Source of the DNA: Rhizobium sp. P32RR-XVIII
GTDB lineage: Bacteria > Pseudomonadota > Alphaproteobacteria > Rhizobiales > Rhizobiaceae
Assembly (NCBI RefSeq): GCF_012641395.1
Contig: NZ_JABAIH010000020.1
Location: forward strand, 1-64,000
Reading direction: 5' to 3'
DNA length: 64,000 bases
The notes under the pieces were generated by a model, which saw only the letters and a list, made by a program, of their open reading frames with translations, did not search any database and was not told the DNA's origin. Made by a program: the position numbers and the translations under genes. Numbering within the stretch: the first letter of the stretch is position 1; each line of letters starts with the position of its first letter. This document shows positions 35,070 to 44,619 of this stretch, one piece after another.

Positions 35070-35458
35070 CGACTTAGCCACCTTGAGGAATGGGCCCGAT
35101 GCCGTGCGGATATTGGATTTTCGGCTGTTTCGGTTCGAAAGGCACCACATCAGATCGGCTCGGGGCCATTCGCTTCCTGGCGCAGCGGCGCTGAACGTTG
35201 TTTGACCGTTTCAAGCACGCTAATGTCAAAGTGCACTGGCAATTGCCCTGGCACCATTTCGATCTTGTCAGCCAGGGCGGTTCTCACCTGCGACGTGTCG
35301 TTTCATCTGCCGGAAGTCTGCACGCTTTCAGTCTCTGATGCTGTGCCACGACAAGATCCTGTTCGTCCTCGAGCCAACAGCGCGAGCCATGGCGTTGCCG
35401 GACTAGAAAGTTGTCATTTGCAGCGATCCGGAGAGCCGCCTCGAGGTATCCCTTTCAG
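35070..35458. other. Region without a supported gene
   Basis: About 390 bases. One minus-strand frame near 35150-35300 reads like protein (VRTALADKIEMVPGQLPVHF) and one plus-strand frame runs 35202-35666, but neither matches a family I know. It may be decayed coding DNA. Confidence 0.35.
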
Positions 35459-35947
35459 TCAGCTGGCGAGCGGACGGAGCGCCTGGATGAGGCCATCCGC
35501 CGCGAGCAGAAACCCGTCGTACACCACGCGACCATCGGGCGCGATCACGACAAACCAGGGAACTCCGCCGGAGCGATATGTCTTTATGATTGCGGGCACG
35601 GCCTCCATGGAGGCCGAGTCAGCGACAGCGTGCCCGAAGGGAAAACGCAGTCCATATCGCAGTTGATTTTCCCGCAGACGATCGAAGGTGTTGACTTCCG
35701 AACCCTCGAACACAGTCTGGATGGCAGCCAAGCCAACTCCCTTGTCGCAAAGTTCCTCAGCAAGTGTCACGAATGTGGGGAAGCCATGTTTATGACAGAC
35801 CGCACACCAATGCTGAAAGAAGTACAATATCCTGAAACCCTGCCCCAGCTCGATCAAGGTCAAAGGGCTACGCTCGTCGCCATTTTCATCGATCCACCGG
35901 ACACACTCTAGCGGTGGCGCAGGCAGGCCCATAATCCCCGTCTCCAT
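35459..35947 (-). CDS. Thioredoxin-fold redox protein, CxxC type
   Basis: A 162-residue protein from the ATG at 35947, preceded by GGAGG; the frame is open to 36055. The active site is FFQHWCAVCHKHGFPTF, with Cys48 and Cys51 in a thioredoxin/AhpC-TSA-like fold. The later GGVPWFVVIAPDGRVVYDGF has the cis-proline-like strand. There is no signal peptide, so it is cytoplasmic. It is a paralogue of the protein at 60790: the same length, the same Cys positions and common motifs (TVFEGSE, RFPFGH). It probably acts as a thiol-disulfide oxidoreductase or peroxiredoxin-like protein; its partner is unknown. Confidence 0.72.
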   Translation of the reverse strand: METGIMGLPAPPLECVRWIDENGDERSPLTLIELGQGFRILYFFQHWCAVCHKHGFPTFVTLAEELCDKGVGLAAIQTVFEGSEVNTFDRLRENQLRYGLRFPFGHAVADSASMEAVPAIIKTYRSGGVPWFVVIAPDGRVVYDGFLLAADGLIQALRPLAS

Positions 35948-36551
35948 GAATCCTCCATTCGTGGCTCGCGACGTTGTGCCGGGTGCCGTTGGATTGCTAG
36001 CCAGCGGCACCGCTTCTTGCCTAGGAGCATGGAGACCTGATCCGAAGCTGTCCAATTCGCCGCAAGGATAGGTTCAATTACCGTCGGGATGTACGCCGGT
36101 GCCGCGCATTTGTGTTTCCATATGTGTGATCGCAGCTCCTCCCTAGCTCGGCCGTAGATTTGCTTCGGCCCCGCGGTCTCCTGCGACGCACCATACGCTG
36201 CTGCGCCCCCCACAGGATTAACGACCGCGCATAACGCTCAATGAGCGCACGAAATGGTTAGGAAATCACCTCTCGCCATAGAGTCGATGGTCGATCGTTA
36301 TTACCCCTCGTTGCGGGCGTAATGCCATCGCGGCCCGCATTTCTTGCCTTCCTTTACGAATGGCAGAGACGACCGTTGGGGCAATATTCCCCGCTGCTAT
36401 TGAAATGATACGAACCGGCTATTGGAAAATTTCGTCCCCGGCTGCGCTCAATAGGTACCACTGTCGCAGACCTCATCGAGCAAGGCCGAGGGTGACCTGG
36501 GACGGATATCAGTCACTGGGGGAAAAAGGTACGATCGTGGAGAAAAAAGGC
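35948..36551. other. Region between the redox gene and the cytochrome P460 gene
   Basis: About 600 bases between divergent genes. Open frames here (minus strand up to 36213, plus strand 36360-36551) show no family signal. The last part contains the ribosome site (GGAGAAAAAAGG) for the gene at 36552. Confidence 0.4.
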
Positions 36552-37148
36552 ATGCGTACTACCCTATTGATCACCGGAGTGGTTTTCGGCGCGGTTGCTG
36601 TAACAGCCGCATTCGCACAATCCGCGTCCAATGACGGCGGTGCCTCGACGATCAAGCGCCAACTCCCCGAATACACCGAATCCGGCGATCTGATCCTGCC
36701 GAAGAATTTCAATGAGTGGGTGTTCGTCGGTTCACCGCTCACGCCCAACGCGCTCAACGACGGGAAGGCTAATTTTCCTGAGTTTCACAACGTCTACATC
36801 GAACCAGGCTCATACGAGATCTACAAGAAGACAGGTGAGTTTCCGGAGAGAACGATGTTCTTCAAGGAACTGCAACTGACGCTCCCGGCGGAAAACCCGG
36901 ACGGATCGCGCACTGAGCTTTCTGGGCGAGGCTTCTTCCCCGGAAAGCTGAACGGCGCCGACGTGACGGTCAAGGATACCAAGCGCTATGCTGAAACCGG
37001 AGGCTGGGGTTACTACAACTTCAACCACCATGAGCCGAAGGCAGCGACAGCCAAACTGCAGCCCAAATCCGAGTGCGCCTTCTGCCACATGGCGAGCGCC
37101 AAGAAAGACGACGTCTGGACCCAATTCTATCCGCTGCTGGACGACTGA
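36552..37148 (+). CDS. Cytochrome P460 family protein
   Basis: A 198-residue periplasmic haem protein. The start at 36552 (MRTTLLITGVVFGAVAVTAAFA) gives a clean signal peptide; an upstream open frame to 36360 is rejected. The single c-type haem site is CAFCHMA near residue 183. P460-type motifs include LPKNFNEWVFVGSPLTPNAL, YIEPGSYEIYKKTGEFPERT and WGYYNFNH. The family binds haem cross-linked through Lys or Tyr and oxidises hydroxylamine or acts in peroxide or NO chemistry, but the reaction here is unproven. A truncated homologue follows 46 bp downstream. Confidence 0.8.
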   Translation: MRTTLLITGVVFGAVAVTAAFAQSASNDGGASTIKRQLPEYTESGDLILPKNFNEWVFVGSPLTPNALNDGKANFPEFHNVYIEPGSYEIYKKTGEFPERTMFFKELQLTLPAENPDGSRTELSGRGFFPGKLNGADVTVKDTKRYAETGGWGYYNFNHHEPKAATAKLQPKSECAFCHMASAKKDDVWTQFYPLLDD

Positions 37149-37194
37149 AATGGTCAACGAACACTACCGGTTCGCTGAAATGAGGAGCAACGGC

Positions 37195-37368
37195 ATGAGA
37201 ATCGTCAATACATTGCGCGTCGCCTTGACTGGATTGGCCCTGATCGGCGCCGTCTCCGCTTACGCGCAAATGGATAAGCGCTCACAGTACGAGGGTTCGG
37301 CCGCGACCGTTGTCGACGATAAAGGAAATCTGCGCGTGCCTTTCGACTATCGAACCGCCTATCGGTAA
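37195..37368 (+). pseudogene. Truncated cytochrome P460-like gene
   Basis: Fifty-seven codons: signal peptide MRIVNTLRVALTGLALIGAV, then MDKRSQYEGSAATV and GNLRVPFDYRTAYR, where a TAA ends it. This resembles the N-terminus of P460 proteins up to their first conserved block (GNLRVPxxYRTxYxxLGTW). The haem-binding CxxCH half is absent. It follows the full-length P460 gene and is probably a broken second copy. Its frame could also start at 37150. Confidence 0.55.
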
Positions 37369-37614
37369 CGGACTGTCAGTCCTGTCACCTGCCCGCGCAA
37401 CAATCAGACTGGATCTATAGCTGCGGCTATCCAATCCTGAACCGATATTCGTGGGCTTTCTCGGTCGCGCAAGGATTATGGAGGCTTAAAGGTTGATCAG
37501 GCCGGCGGACGAAGGGTCTGGAGCGTGAGAACGCTCGGCCGAAGAAGTCGCCACGGGATCTCGCGCTTCTTCGACCCGCTGCCGCATCAGTCGCCCTTCA
37601 TGCGCCAGGCGCGA

Positions 37615-38574
37615 TCAGCTTCGGATGAAGGCGAGCAGATCGGCGTTGATCACGTCAGCATGGGTGAGCGCCATGCCGTGCGAATAGCCCTTGTAGACCT
37701 TCAGCGTGGCATTCTTCACCAGTTTGGCTTACAGCAAGGCCGAATCCGCGACCGGCACGACCTGGTCGTCGTCGCTGTGCATGATGAGGACAGGGACCGT
37801 GATTGCCTTCAGATCTTCGGTGAAATCGGTCTCGGAAAAAGCCTTGATGCCCTCATACTGCGCCTTGGCGCTGCCCATCATGCCCTGACGCCACCAATTG
37901 TCGATGGTGCCTTGAATTGGCGCCACACCCGGGCGGTTGAAGCCGTATACGGGGCCAGAGGCGAATTCGTGTAGGAATTGGGCGCGATTGGCGGCGAATT
38001 GCTCGCGGAAATCGTCGAACGCCTCCATCGGCAGCCCGCCGGGATTCTTGTCCGTCTTGAGCATGATCGGCGGTACCGCCCCGATCAGCACGGCTTTTGC
38101 GATGCGTCCCTTCTCCGTAGGCGCCGCATAGCGCGCGACCTCGCCGCCACCGGTTGAATGGCCGATATGAACCGCGTTGCGCAGATCGAGATGGGCGGCA
38201 AGTGCGATGACGTCGGCGACATAGGAGTCCATATCGTTGCCGTATTGCGTCTCGCCCGACCGGCCGTGACCCCGGCGATCGTGGGCGATGCAGCGGAATC
38301 CCTGGTTGAGGAAGAACAACATCTGGTTGTCCCAATCGTCCGAACTGGTCGGCCAGCCGTGGCGGAAGCAAATCGGTTGGGCATCCAGCGGGCCCCAATC
38401 CTTGTAGAAGATGGTGGTCTGGTCCTCGGTTGTGAAAAATGACTTCGCCAATCTCGTCGTTTTGCTTGGCTCAGCCCGCTTGACCTCGGACGACGATTGG
38501 GCAACGGCCGGCGAAGTCACCGCAGCAGCGGCGGACCCAACCCCTGATACTTTCAAGAACTCTCGACGCTTCAT
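37615..38574 (-). pseudogene. Alpha/beta hydrolase (non-haem chloroperoxidase-like) with in-frame stop
   Basis: The gene encodes a Tat-exported hydrolase: MKRREFLKVSGVGSAAAAV carries a twin-arginine-like motif. The nucleophile elbow is GHSTGGGEVARY and the acid lies in MHSDDDQVVPVADS. After ALL a TAA (37729-37731) interrupts the frame, but the same frame continues AKLVKNATLKVYKGYSHGMA to a natural TGA at 37615. The stop replaces what is usually Ser. The catalytic histidine (YSHG) lies beyond it, so the 281-residue product should be inactive unless read through. The rest looks well preserved, which suggests a recent mutation or a sequencing error. Confidence 0.8.
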
Positions 38575-38870
38575 TGGCCATCTCGTTTGGTGGTGTGTTT
38601 CAAGGAATGACGGAAACTGTGACTCTGGCTCGCATCCCGCGTTGCACCGGGCGTTACTCGATGAAATCTGCCGCGGTGGTTGGGATTGATCGCAGCGCGC
38701 GACGAAATTTTCTAATGGCGAGTGCGTATAGTTTCCATAGCGGTGGGGAATAACGCCGCGACCGTCTTCAGTGCCATTCAGGCCACGACGGTATCACGCC
38801 GCGCAGCGAGCGATCTTGCCGGTTGGAAAGCCCGTTTGACACTTCATGCCAGGGGCTATGGGCAATGGAT

Positions 38871-39475
38871 AAATTTGCGCAGTCGTAAAGCCACCGTCGA
38901 CGGCATGCACCGTGCCGGTCGTATAGCGGGAGTCATCCGAGAGCAAGAAAGCCACGAGGCCAGCTACATCGTCAGACGTTTCATGGCGGCCGAGGGGAAC
39001 AGTCTCCGCGAACGTCTTGTCGTCGCCCGTGAAGCCTGCTCCGCAAGCTTAAAAGTCGTAGTGCCAGCAATAGGCCCGGGGGCGGCAGCGTTGACCCGGA
39101 TACCACGTCCGCCGACCTCGACAGCAGTGGTCTTCGTCATGCCGATGATGGCGTGCTTGGAGCCGACATAGGCAACGATGCCCGCACCGCCTACGACGCT
39201 AAGTGAACTGGACATATTTACGACCGAACCGCGGTTCAGGATGATTGGAAGCATATTTCATGCCAAGGAAGACGCCTCGGACGTTGATCGCCATCAACCG
39301 GTCAAAGTCCTCTTCGGGAAACTCGATGATCGGACGGACAGCGGTCTTGATGCCAGCATTGTTGACGAAGCCGTCAATCTCGCCCCAAAGCGCACGCGCA
39401 CGAGCAGCGTAGGCCTGGACCTGCACGGAGTCGTGCCGGCTGCGACAGCATCAAGCCGCGCGGTGAGCGGCGATA
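38871..39475 (-). pseudogene. Short-chain dehydrogenase/reductase, frameshifted
   Basis: Three minus-strand frames together give an SDR. The pieces are EIDGFVNNAGIKTAV with FDRLMAINVRGVFLGMKY, then VVNMSSSLSVVGGAGIVAYV with the YxxxK site (YVGSKHAIIGMTK) and RGIRVNAAAPGPI, and finally TVPLGRHETSDDVAGLVAFL with GTVHAVDGGFT. At least two frameshifts join them. The N-terminal NAD-binding TGxxxGIG part is missing. Catalytic Ser, Tyr and Lys are still readable, so decay is moderate. Confidence 0.75.
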
Positions 39476-39615
39476 ACGATCGTCTATCGACTCTATGGCG
39501 AGAGGTGATTTCCTTGGCCGGAGTTGCAAGGTCATTCTCCAAAGCATCGACGTACCGAAACTTTCAGGGTCGCCACCCAGACGCGACGCCAGATTAAGAA
39601 GCCAGGAGGCTCGAT

Positions 39616-40101
39616 ATGCAAAGCAACGACGTAAACGCGGTCCCAGTGAATGGTAAAGAGGCCGCCTATTTCGGTGTGCCGTGGGAAGATGCCTACGGAT
39701 ACGCACAGGCAATCAAGGTTGGTGACACGATTCATGTCTCCGGCCAGCTCAGCCACGATGAGAAGGGGAACCTGATCGCGCCTGCTTCTCTCGATGAATC
39801 CGGCAAGCCGACCGAGTTCTCGATGATGGAACAGCAGATGCGGGCGACCTACGCCAATGCCGTCAAGCTTTTAGCGCGCTTCGGGGCAACGCTGGACAAC
39901 GTCGTCGAGGAGACGCTCTATGTCCTCGATGTCGACGCCGCATTCGCCGCCGCGGGGAAAGTGCGCAAGGAGGCTTACGTTACGGAAAGACCTCGGTGCG
40001 CCAGCAACCTGATTGGTGTGACGAGACTAGCTTTTCCTGAACAGCTCATCGAAATCACCTTCAAGGCTGTGTTGTCGGGAGCGGAAGCGAAGCCGCGGTG
40101 A
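39616..40101 (+). CDS. RidA/YjgF family protein
   Basis: A 161-residue cytoplasmic protein of the RidA family, whose well-studied members deaminate reactive enamine/imine intermediates. It has the motifs IHVSGQLSHDEKGNL, QMRATYANAVKLLARFGATL and a C-terminal segment ERPRCASNLIGVTRLAFPEQLIEI that carries the conserved Arg used for substrate carboxylate binding. GGAGG precedes the ATG. It is intact between an SDR pseudogene and an isochorismatase pseudogene. These may be parts of a former catabolic operon. Confidence 0.88.
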   Translation: MQSNDVNAVPVNGKEAAYFGVPWEDAYGYAQAIKVGDTIHVSGQLSHDEKGNLIAPASLDESGKPTEFSMMEQQMRATYANAVKLLARFGATLDNVVEETLYVLDVDAAFAAAGKVRKEAYVTERPRCASNLIGVTRLAFPEQLIEITFKAVLSGAEAKPR

Positions 40102-40140
40102 TAAATCCCCGATGTCTGGAGCTAGCGAAATCATGACGAA

Positions 40141-40530
40141 ATGGTCGCTATCGACCGCCGCAATATGAACATTTGGGAGGACGACGCGGCGCGCGGCGCA
40201 ATCGTGGCAACCGGGCGACAGAAGCTGATCTTCTCGGGACTGTTGACGGAAGCGTGCGTGACTTTTCCGGCGCTGTCCGCTCTCGCGGCGGGGTATGAGG
40301 TACACGTCGTCGGCGACGCTTGCGGCGAGCTCACTCCGGTCAGTCACGATCTGAGGCTGCGACGGATGGAAGCGGCGGGGGCGAAGCCGACGTCCTGGAT
40401 CGAGGTCCTTCTGGAACTCCAGCGCAACTGGACCCGGCATGAGACCCATGACGGGACGCGAGCGATCATAGAGGCTCACGGCGGCGGATACGGTATCGGC
40501 CGCCTATGCACGGGATATGATCAAGCCCGC
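40141..40530 (+). pseudogene. Isochorismatase-family hydrolase, N-terminally truncated
   Basis: The frame gives IDRRNMNIWEDD, then GRQKLIFSGLLTEACVTFPA with the family Cys (TEACV), LSALAAGYEVHVVGDAC, RRMEAAGAKPTSWIEVLLEL and HGGGYGIG. This is the C-terminal two thirds of YcaC-like cysteine hydrolases. The first part, with the catalytic Asp, is missing, and no proper stop follows. It lies 40 bp after ridA. Confidence 0.7.
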
Positions 40531-40909
40531 GTAACAAACGCGCTGATTGTCAATCTGAGTTGTTCCTGCGCCACGTACCCGGGCTGGTCCCCGAAACCGC
40601 AAATCAGCGCGGTATCGGCAATGCGAGCGATCTTCCGGGTGAGCGCGACAAGAAAAGTGCCACTGCTCTTCGCGAGGCTCGCTGTGTGTTTTACTCGGCG
40701 TCACGCGCCCGGCAAAGAACTCACGCTGATTTTCGAGAGCATCATCACTCGCTGCGGATGAAAGAGCTCTTTGACAGAAGTCAGAATTGAACAATCGCCG
40801 GGCGTCACAGCCCGATGCCTGAGACGGATGTCGGCAGTCCTTGCTCTGCCGAAACAAGCTGGCGCAACATACTGGAAGCCTGAGAAGCGTGAACCGGGGA
40901 GCAATTTAT
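40531..40909. other. Region without a supported gene
   Basis: About 380 bases between two pseudogenes. Long open frames on both strands have no recognisable domain. It is probably decayed DNA. Confidence 0.35.
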
Positions 40910-41717
40910 TCAACCCCGCACCCGCTGGACGATCTCACCCAGTTGAGCACGCCGACTCGACAACGAAGTCGACCGCAAGGCCGTCGGCAGGCCGCGCCTC
41001 GGCTGGCCCGACGATGGTCACCAGCGTTCCTCCGGCTCGAATCAAGCCCGCGGACCGCTTCTGGATGTCACCGCCGATGACATCGAACACCAGATCGGCT
41101 GTGCCGACGTCTTCGAGGACATCGCTGTCGAGGTCGACGAGCTCCTGCGCGCCGAAGTCGAGGACCTTCTGACGGTCGGCGGCGCGCCCGGTGCCGATGA
41201 CATAGGCACCGGCCTCTCGTGCGAGCTGCGTCACCATCGTCCCGACCGCGCCGGCCGCGCCGTGCGCAAGGACGCTCTGCCCCGCCTGAAGGCGGCCGTG
41301 CTGGAACAGTCCCTGCCAGGCGGTCAGTCCCGAGATCGGCAGGCTGGCGCCCACCGTGAACTCGACGTCGCCCGGCAGCGCCGCAAGGTTGCGTGCCTCG
41401 ATCGCCACAAACTCGGCCAGGGTGCCGTCGCGATGCCAGTCGGCGAGGCCGAACACCCGCTGTCCCACCGACAGTCCCGTCGTGCCATAGCCGAGGGCGG
41501 TGACCACTCCGGCCAGCTCGTGACCGGGGATCGACGGTGTCCGGTCATGGCCGCGGCGATCGGTCCAGGTCGAGGGCCACGTCAGCTCGGTCGGGACGAA
41601 TCCCCACGCATGAACCTGAACGATGACGTCGTTTATCGCTGCCTGCGGCTCGGGCCGCTCCGTCAGCTTCATCCCGGCCGTTCCCGCAGCCTAGTCCGTT
41701 ACTACGATTGCTTTCAG
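40910..41717 (-). pseudogene. Zinc-type alcohol dehydrogenase / quinone reductase-like gene, broken
   Basis: The main frame encodes an MDR-family NADP-dependent reductase: VHAWGFVPTELTWPSTW, IPGHELAGVVTALGYG, then the Rossmann site AHGAAGAVGTMVTQLAREAG. Two defects are visible. Upstream of the apparent start, KAIVVTD is followed by an in-frame TAG (41691-41693) and then AAGTAGMKLT, so the true N-terminus is cut off. Near the end the frame shifts: after FVVE the family sequence RAQLGEIVQRVRG continues in another frame and stops at 40910. The normal last 25-30 residues are absent. Confidence 0.7.
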
Positions 41718-41920
41718 GCATGGAATTCAACGTCAAACGCGTCATCGCCAAGGATTATTCGACAGCTTGCGCTGCTTTGTTCGCTGTGGTTGCGGTAGAG
41801 GCTTGCAAATATCTCACCACCACACCAGATCCGACGCAAATACCGGCTATCCGTCTCTCTTAATCGCATCGGCGTCCGTCGGATATGCAGGAGGCATTCG
41901 GAAAATCGTTCTGGGGTCAT
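41714..41920 (-). CDS. Small hypothetical protein, possibly a fragment
   Basis: Sixty-eight codons starting MTPERFSECLLHIRRTPMRL. The first 15 residues resemble small rhizobial proteins of unknown function with a helix-turn-helix-like start, but the rest does not fit. It may be a real short gene or a degraded one. Confidence 0.25.
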   Translation of the reverse strand: MTPERFSECLLHIRRTPMRLRETDSRYLRRIWCGGEIFASLYRNHSEQSSASCRIILGDDAFDVEFHA

Positions 41921-42012
41921 GATGTGGGTAGGCCGGTGATTGCGATCCGCTCACAGTCGCACAAAGGTTGTTGGTGTCAATCGCGCCAAGTTCGGATGGT
42001 TCTCTCATACCT

Positions 42013-42336
42013 TCAACGCGAACCTGACGTTCGCGATTCATTGTGTGACGATGATCGGCAAAGCGCCAGCCGGCATTGTGGCTCGTCAGCGGTCTTGACG
42101 GATGTCATCGCGGTTTGATCATCGCTGTCACACTGGAACTTATTGCGAACATAACGTTTGTAAAGCGTCAGACCAGGTACTCTCTGAGATGGATAACGCA
42201 GGATGACAGCTCCATCGCGAGCGATCATCTGCTGAGCGGTAGCGCAGGTCGTTGAATCGGTATTTAGCCGCTCGATTGCGAAGGCAGGCTCGACAGCTAA
42301 CATGAGCGCTGGGAGAATAAAGCTAATCCTTTTCAT
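42013..42336 (-). CDS. Small secreted cysteine-containing protein
   Basis: A 107-residue exported protein starting at 42336 (MKRISFILPALMLAVEPAFA). The mature part has TTCATAQQMIARDGAVILRY, then LYKRYVRNKFQC and EPQCRLALC. Its cysteines are spaced as in a common small periplasmic family of rhizobia with CxxxQ...GAVVLRY...LYDRYV...C...C. The function is unknown. It stands alone. Confidence 0.6.
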   Translation of the reverse strand: MKRISFILPALMLAVEPAFAIERLNTDSTTCATAQQMIARDGAVILRYPSQRVPGLTLYKRYVRNKFQCDSDDQTAMTSVKTADEPQCRLALCRSSSHNESRTSGSR

Positions 42337-42485
42337 CGACGTAGCTTCCCTGGGTGAATGAGATTTCGGCAAGGCGCCCTCCTTCCGAATACGGGGCAAA
42401 TCGCAGGGTCCGGCGGCAAGTTAAGCAGAGGTTTCAGCGCAACCATGCCACTTATATCATCCGACCTTGGGCTCGTGCATTCGAA

Positions 42486-42838
42486 ATGCTGATAAGCCCG
42501 CGCCTTCCGGACCTTAAAAAGTACATCGAGGACGGTAAGACGATCATTTGCTCGCCGCACAAGCTGTACAGTCCCGCAGCCAACGACCTGCCATGCAATT
42601 GCGAAAGCAGCGCGTTGACCAGATCATCCTCGCAGGAATGCTCGCCAACATGTGCGTCGAGTCCCATTGCCGCGATTTCCTCGAACTTGGATTCGAGGTC
42701 GGCGTGGTTCGCGACGCGGTTGCCGCGCCGAAGCTCCCGGAGGGCGACGGCTACCTCTCGGCGCTGATCAATTTCCGCTACATGGCTAACGGTCTTTGGA
42801 CGACGGAAGAAGTTGTCCAGATGCTGGCCCAGGCATAA
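42486..42838 (+). pseudogene. Second isochorismatase-family hydrolase, truncated and frameshifted
   Basis: The first frame gives LPDLKKYIEDGKTIICSPHK and LYSPAANDL. After a frame change near 42585 the next gives LRKQRVDQIILAGMLANMCV with the catalytic Cys (MCVESH), FEVGVVRDAVAAPKLPEGDG and LINFRYMANGLWTTEEVV. The family N-terminus with its catalytic Asp is lost. It is a different subfamily from the fragment at 40141. Confidence 0.7.
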
Positions 42839-43143
42839 CTCTGGCATCATTTCCCCAGACGGACCAGGCGCAGAATGCCCGGTCCGTCTCTCTGACTCTC
42901 TTCTGGCCAGCGCTCGACCTCCAGGCGTCGACACCGGCAAGAGGCGCAAGAACGCGGTTTTCGTTGAGCCGACGCTGATTGCTGAGATCGAATACGCGCC
43001 TGGACGCACGACGGAAAGCTGCGCATCCGTCTTATAAGGGTTGCGAGAAGAGCAGGACGAGGCGGTGGTTTATGAGCTCAGCGGTAATTGATCAAACCGG
43101 TCGCGGCGAGAACAAACCACCGACGCCCTATATCATCAATCCA
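42839..43143. other. Region between the hydrolase remnant and the IS remnant
   Basis: About 305 bases. Short frames on the plus strand (to 43037) carry no family signal. The last part may belong to the IS element ahead of the recognisable transposase codons. Confidence 0.35.
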
Positions 43144-43469
43144 CTGATCCGACTAATGAAGAGGCAGGGATGCGTGCCGAAGCGCTTCGTCAGCGACAAG
43201 CTTCGTTCCTACGGCGCAGCACTGCGTCAGGTGATGCCACGGTTGAGCATCGATCGCACAAGGGCTTGAACAACCGCGCCGAAAACTCGCATCTGCCCCT
43301 GCGAAAGCGGGAGCGTGCGATGCAACGGTTTCGATCGCCAGGTGCACTTCGACACTTCGCAGGCGTCTTGTCGGCGGTAGCCACACTGCCCGAGAAACGA
43401 TCTGTGGCGGAAAATGGTGGTTCTTGTGTTCTTGTAGCTGACGACCGGGTGCTCATCCCGATCAATTAA
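43144..43469 (+). pseudogene. IS6-family transposase remnant (C-terminal part)
   Basis: The frame reads MKRQGCVPKRFVSDKLRSYG and AALRQVMPR. It shifts near 43235 to VEHRSHKGLNNRAENSHLPL and RKRERAMQRFRSPGALRHF, and stops at 43467. These are the last acidic-site and C-terminal blocks of IS6/IS26-type transposases. The N-terminal helix-turn-helix and most of the DDE domain are missing. Confidence 0.75.
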
Positions 43470-43565
43470 CGTCAAGCCATTAAGCCAAAACGTGACGCCT
43501 CCCTCCAACGTGTTGTTGCCGGATAAAACGTCGCGCCTGTGAGGAATACCTGGCTGGAAAGCCGT

Positions 43566-44531
43566 CTATGCCTCGATGATCCTGACAGGTTTTCCGGCGA
43601 TGAAAGCAGCTATATCCTCGACGGTTTGACCGTAGCCGAGGCGGTAGCCGTCCGTCGTTACATAGCCGAGATGCGGCGTGATCTGCGCGCGGGCGATGCT
43701 GCGGAAGGGGTGGTCGCGGGCAAGCGGCTCGGCGTCGAACACATCGATCCCCGCGCCTGCGATGCGGCCATCACGCAGGATTTCGATCAGCGCGGCCTCA
43801 TCGATGATCGGCCCGCGCGAGGTGTTGATCAGGAAGGCGGCAGGTTTCAGGAGCGCCAGGTCTGCGGCCTGAAACAGACCGCGGGTGCGGTCGCTTAGTT
43901 GCAGGTGAATGCTGACAAAGTCCGCCGTCGACAGCAGTTCTTCCTTGCTGACGCATTTCGCCGCTGTTCCCTCGCATTTGGCACGGGTGAGGTTCTCGCT
44001 CCAGGCTATGACGTTCATGCCGAAGGCGGCGCCGATCTGGGCGACCCGCCGACCGAGACGGCCGAGACCGACCACTCCGAGCGTTTTCCCGGCAAGGTCG
44101 ATCCCCACTGTCGTCTGCCATGGCTGGCCCTTCTTGAGCTGCGCGTTCTCAAACCCGACCTTGCGGGCGAATTCGAGCATATGGGCAAAAACCAGCTCGG
44201 CTGTGGCCTGGCCTGATGTCTGCGTACCGCAGACCATTACTCCGCAATCCCTGGCTGCGACAAGGTCGATGGCCGCGTTGCGCATACCGGTCGTCACGAT
44301 CAGTCGGAGGTTCGGCAGGGCTTCGATGACAGTGCGTGGAAACGGCGTGCGTTCGCGCATGAGGCAGACGATATGAAAATCGGCAAGCGCCCGCGAGACC
44401 GCCTCGTCGCCATCGAGTCTGTTATTGAACACTGTGATATCGACATCAGGACCACATGCGGACCAGTCTGCCAACCGCCTCGACACATCCTGATAGTCAT
44501 CGAGAACTGCACAGAAATACCGCATCTTCAT
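43566..44531 (-). CDS. D-2-hydroxyacid dehydrogenase family protein
   Basis: A 321-residue NAD(P)-dependent enzyme that interconverts a 2-hydroxy acid and a 2-oxo acid. The Rossmann motif LGVVGLGRLGRRVAQ lies near residue 150. The substrate-binding Arg is in INTSRGPIIDEAAL, the Glu in the DVFDAEPL region, and the catalytic His in ITPHLGYVTTDG. AGGG lies before ATGAAGATG, and either ATG could be used. It is the last gene of the minus-strand run from the GntR regulator, 88 bp after the PEP mutase-like gene, so it may process a 2-hydroxy acid from the same pathway. Confidence 0.85.
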   Translation of the reverse strand: MKMRYFCAVLDDYQDVSRRLADWSACGPDVDITVFNNRLDGDEAVSRALADFHIVCLMRERTPFPRTVIEALPNLRLIVTTGMRNAAIDLVAARDCGVMVCGTQTSGQATAELVFAHMLEFARKVGFENAQLKKGQPWQTTVGIDLAGKTLGVVGLGRLGRRVAQIGAAFGMNVIAWSENLTRAKCEGTAAKCVSKEELLSTADFVSIHLQLSDRTRGLFQAADLALLKPAAFLINTSRGPIIDEAALIEILRDGRIAGAGIDVFDAEPLARDHPFRSIARAQITPHLGYVTTDGYRLGYGQTVEDIAAFIAGKPVRIIEA

Positions 44532-44619
44532 TTCCCTTTATATAGCCAGGTTTGTTTTCTGGAAACGATAGAGGGCCTGTTAGCGCCTCCCACGCAGCCG
44601 TTTCCTCGTGCGTAGTCCA

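Noticed and set aside
35202..35666. Plus-strand open frame of 154 codons overlapping the thioredoxin-like gene
   Set aside because: Its 3' half is antisense to the conserved CxxC protein and its 5' half has no family signal or ribosome site.
32690..43470. Composite transposon flanked by two IS6 elements
   Set aside because: Both IS copies are short, frameshifted C-terminal fragments and no intact terminal inverted repeats or target duplications were found.
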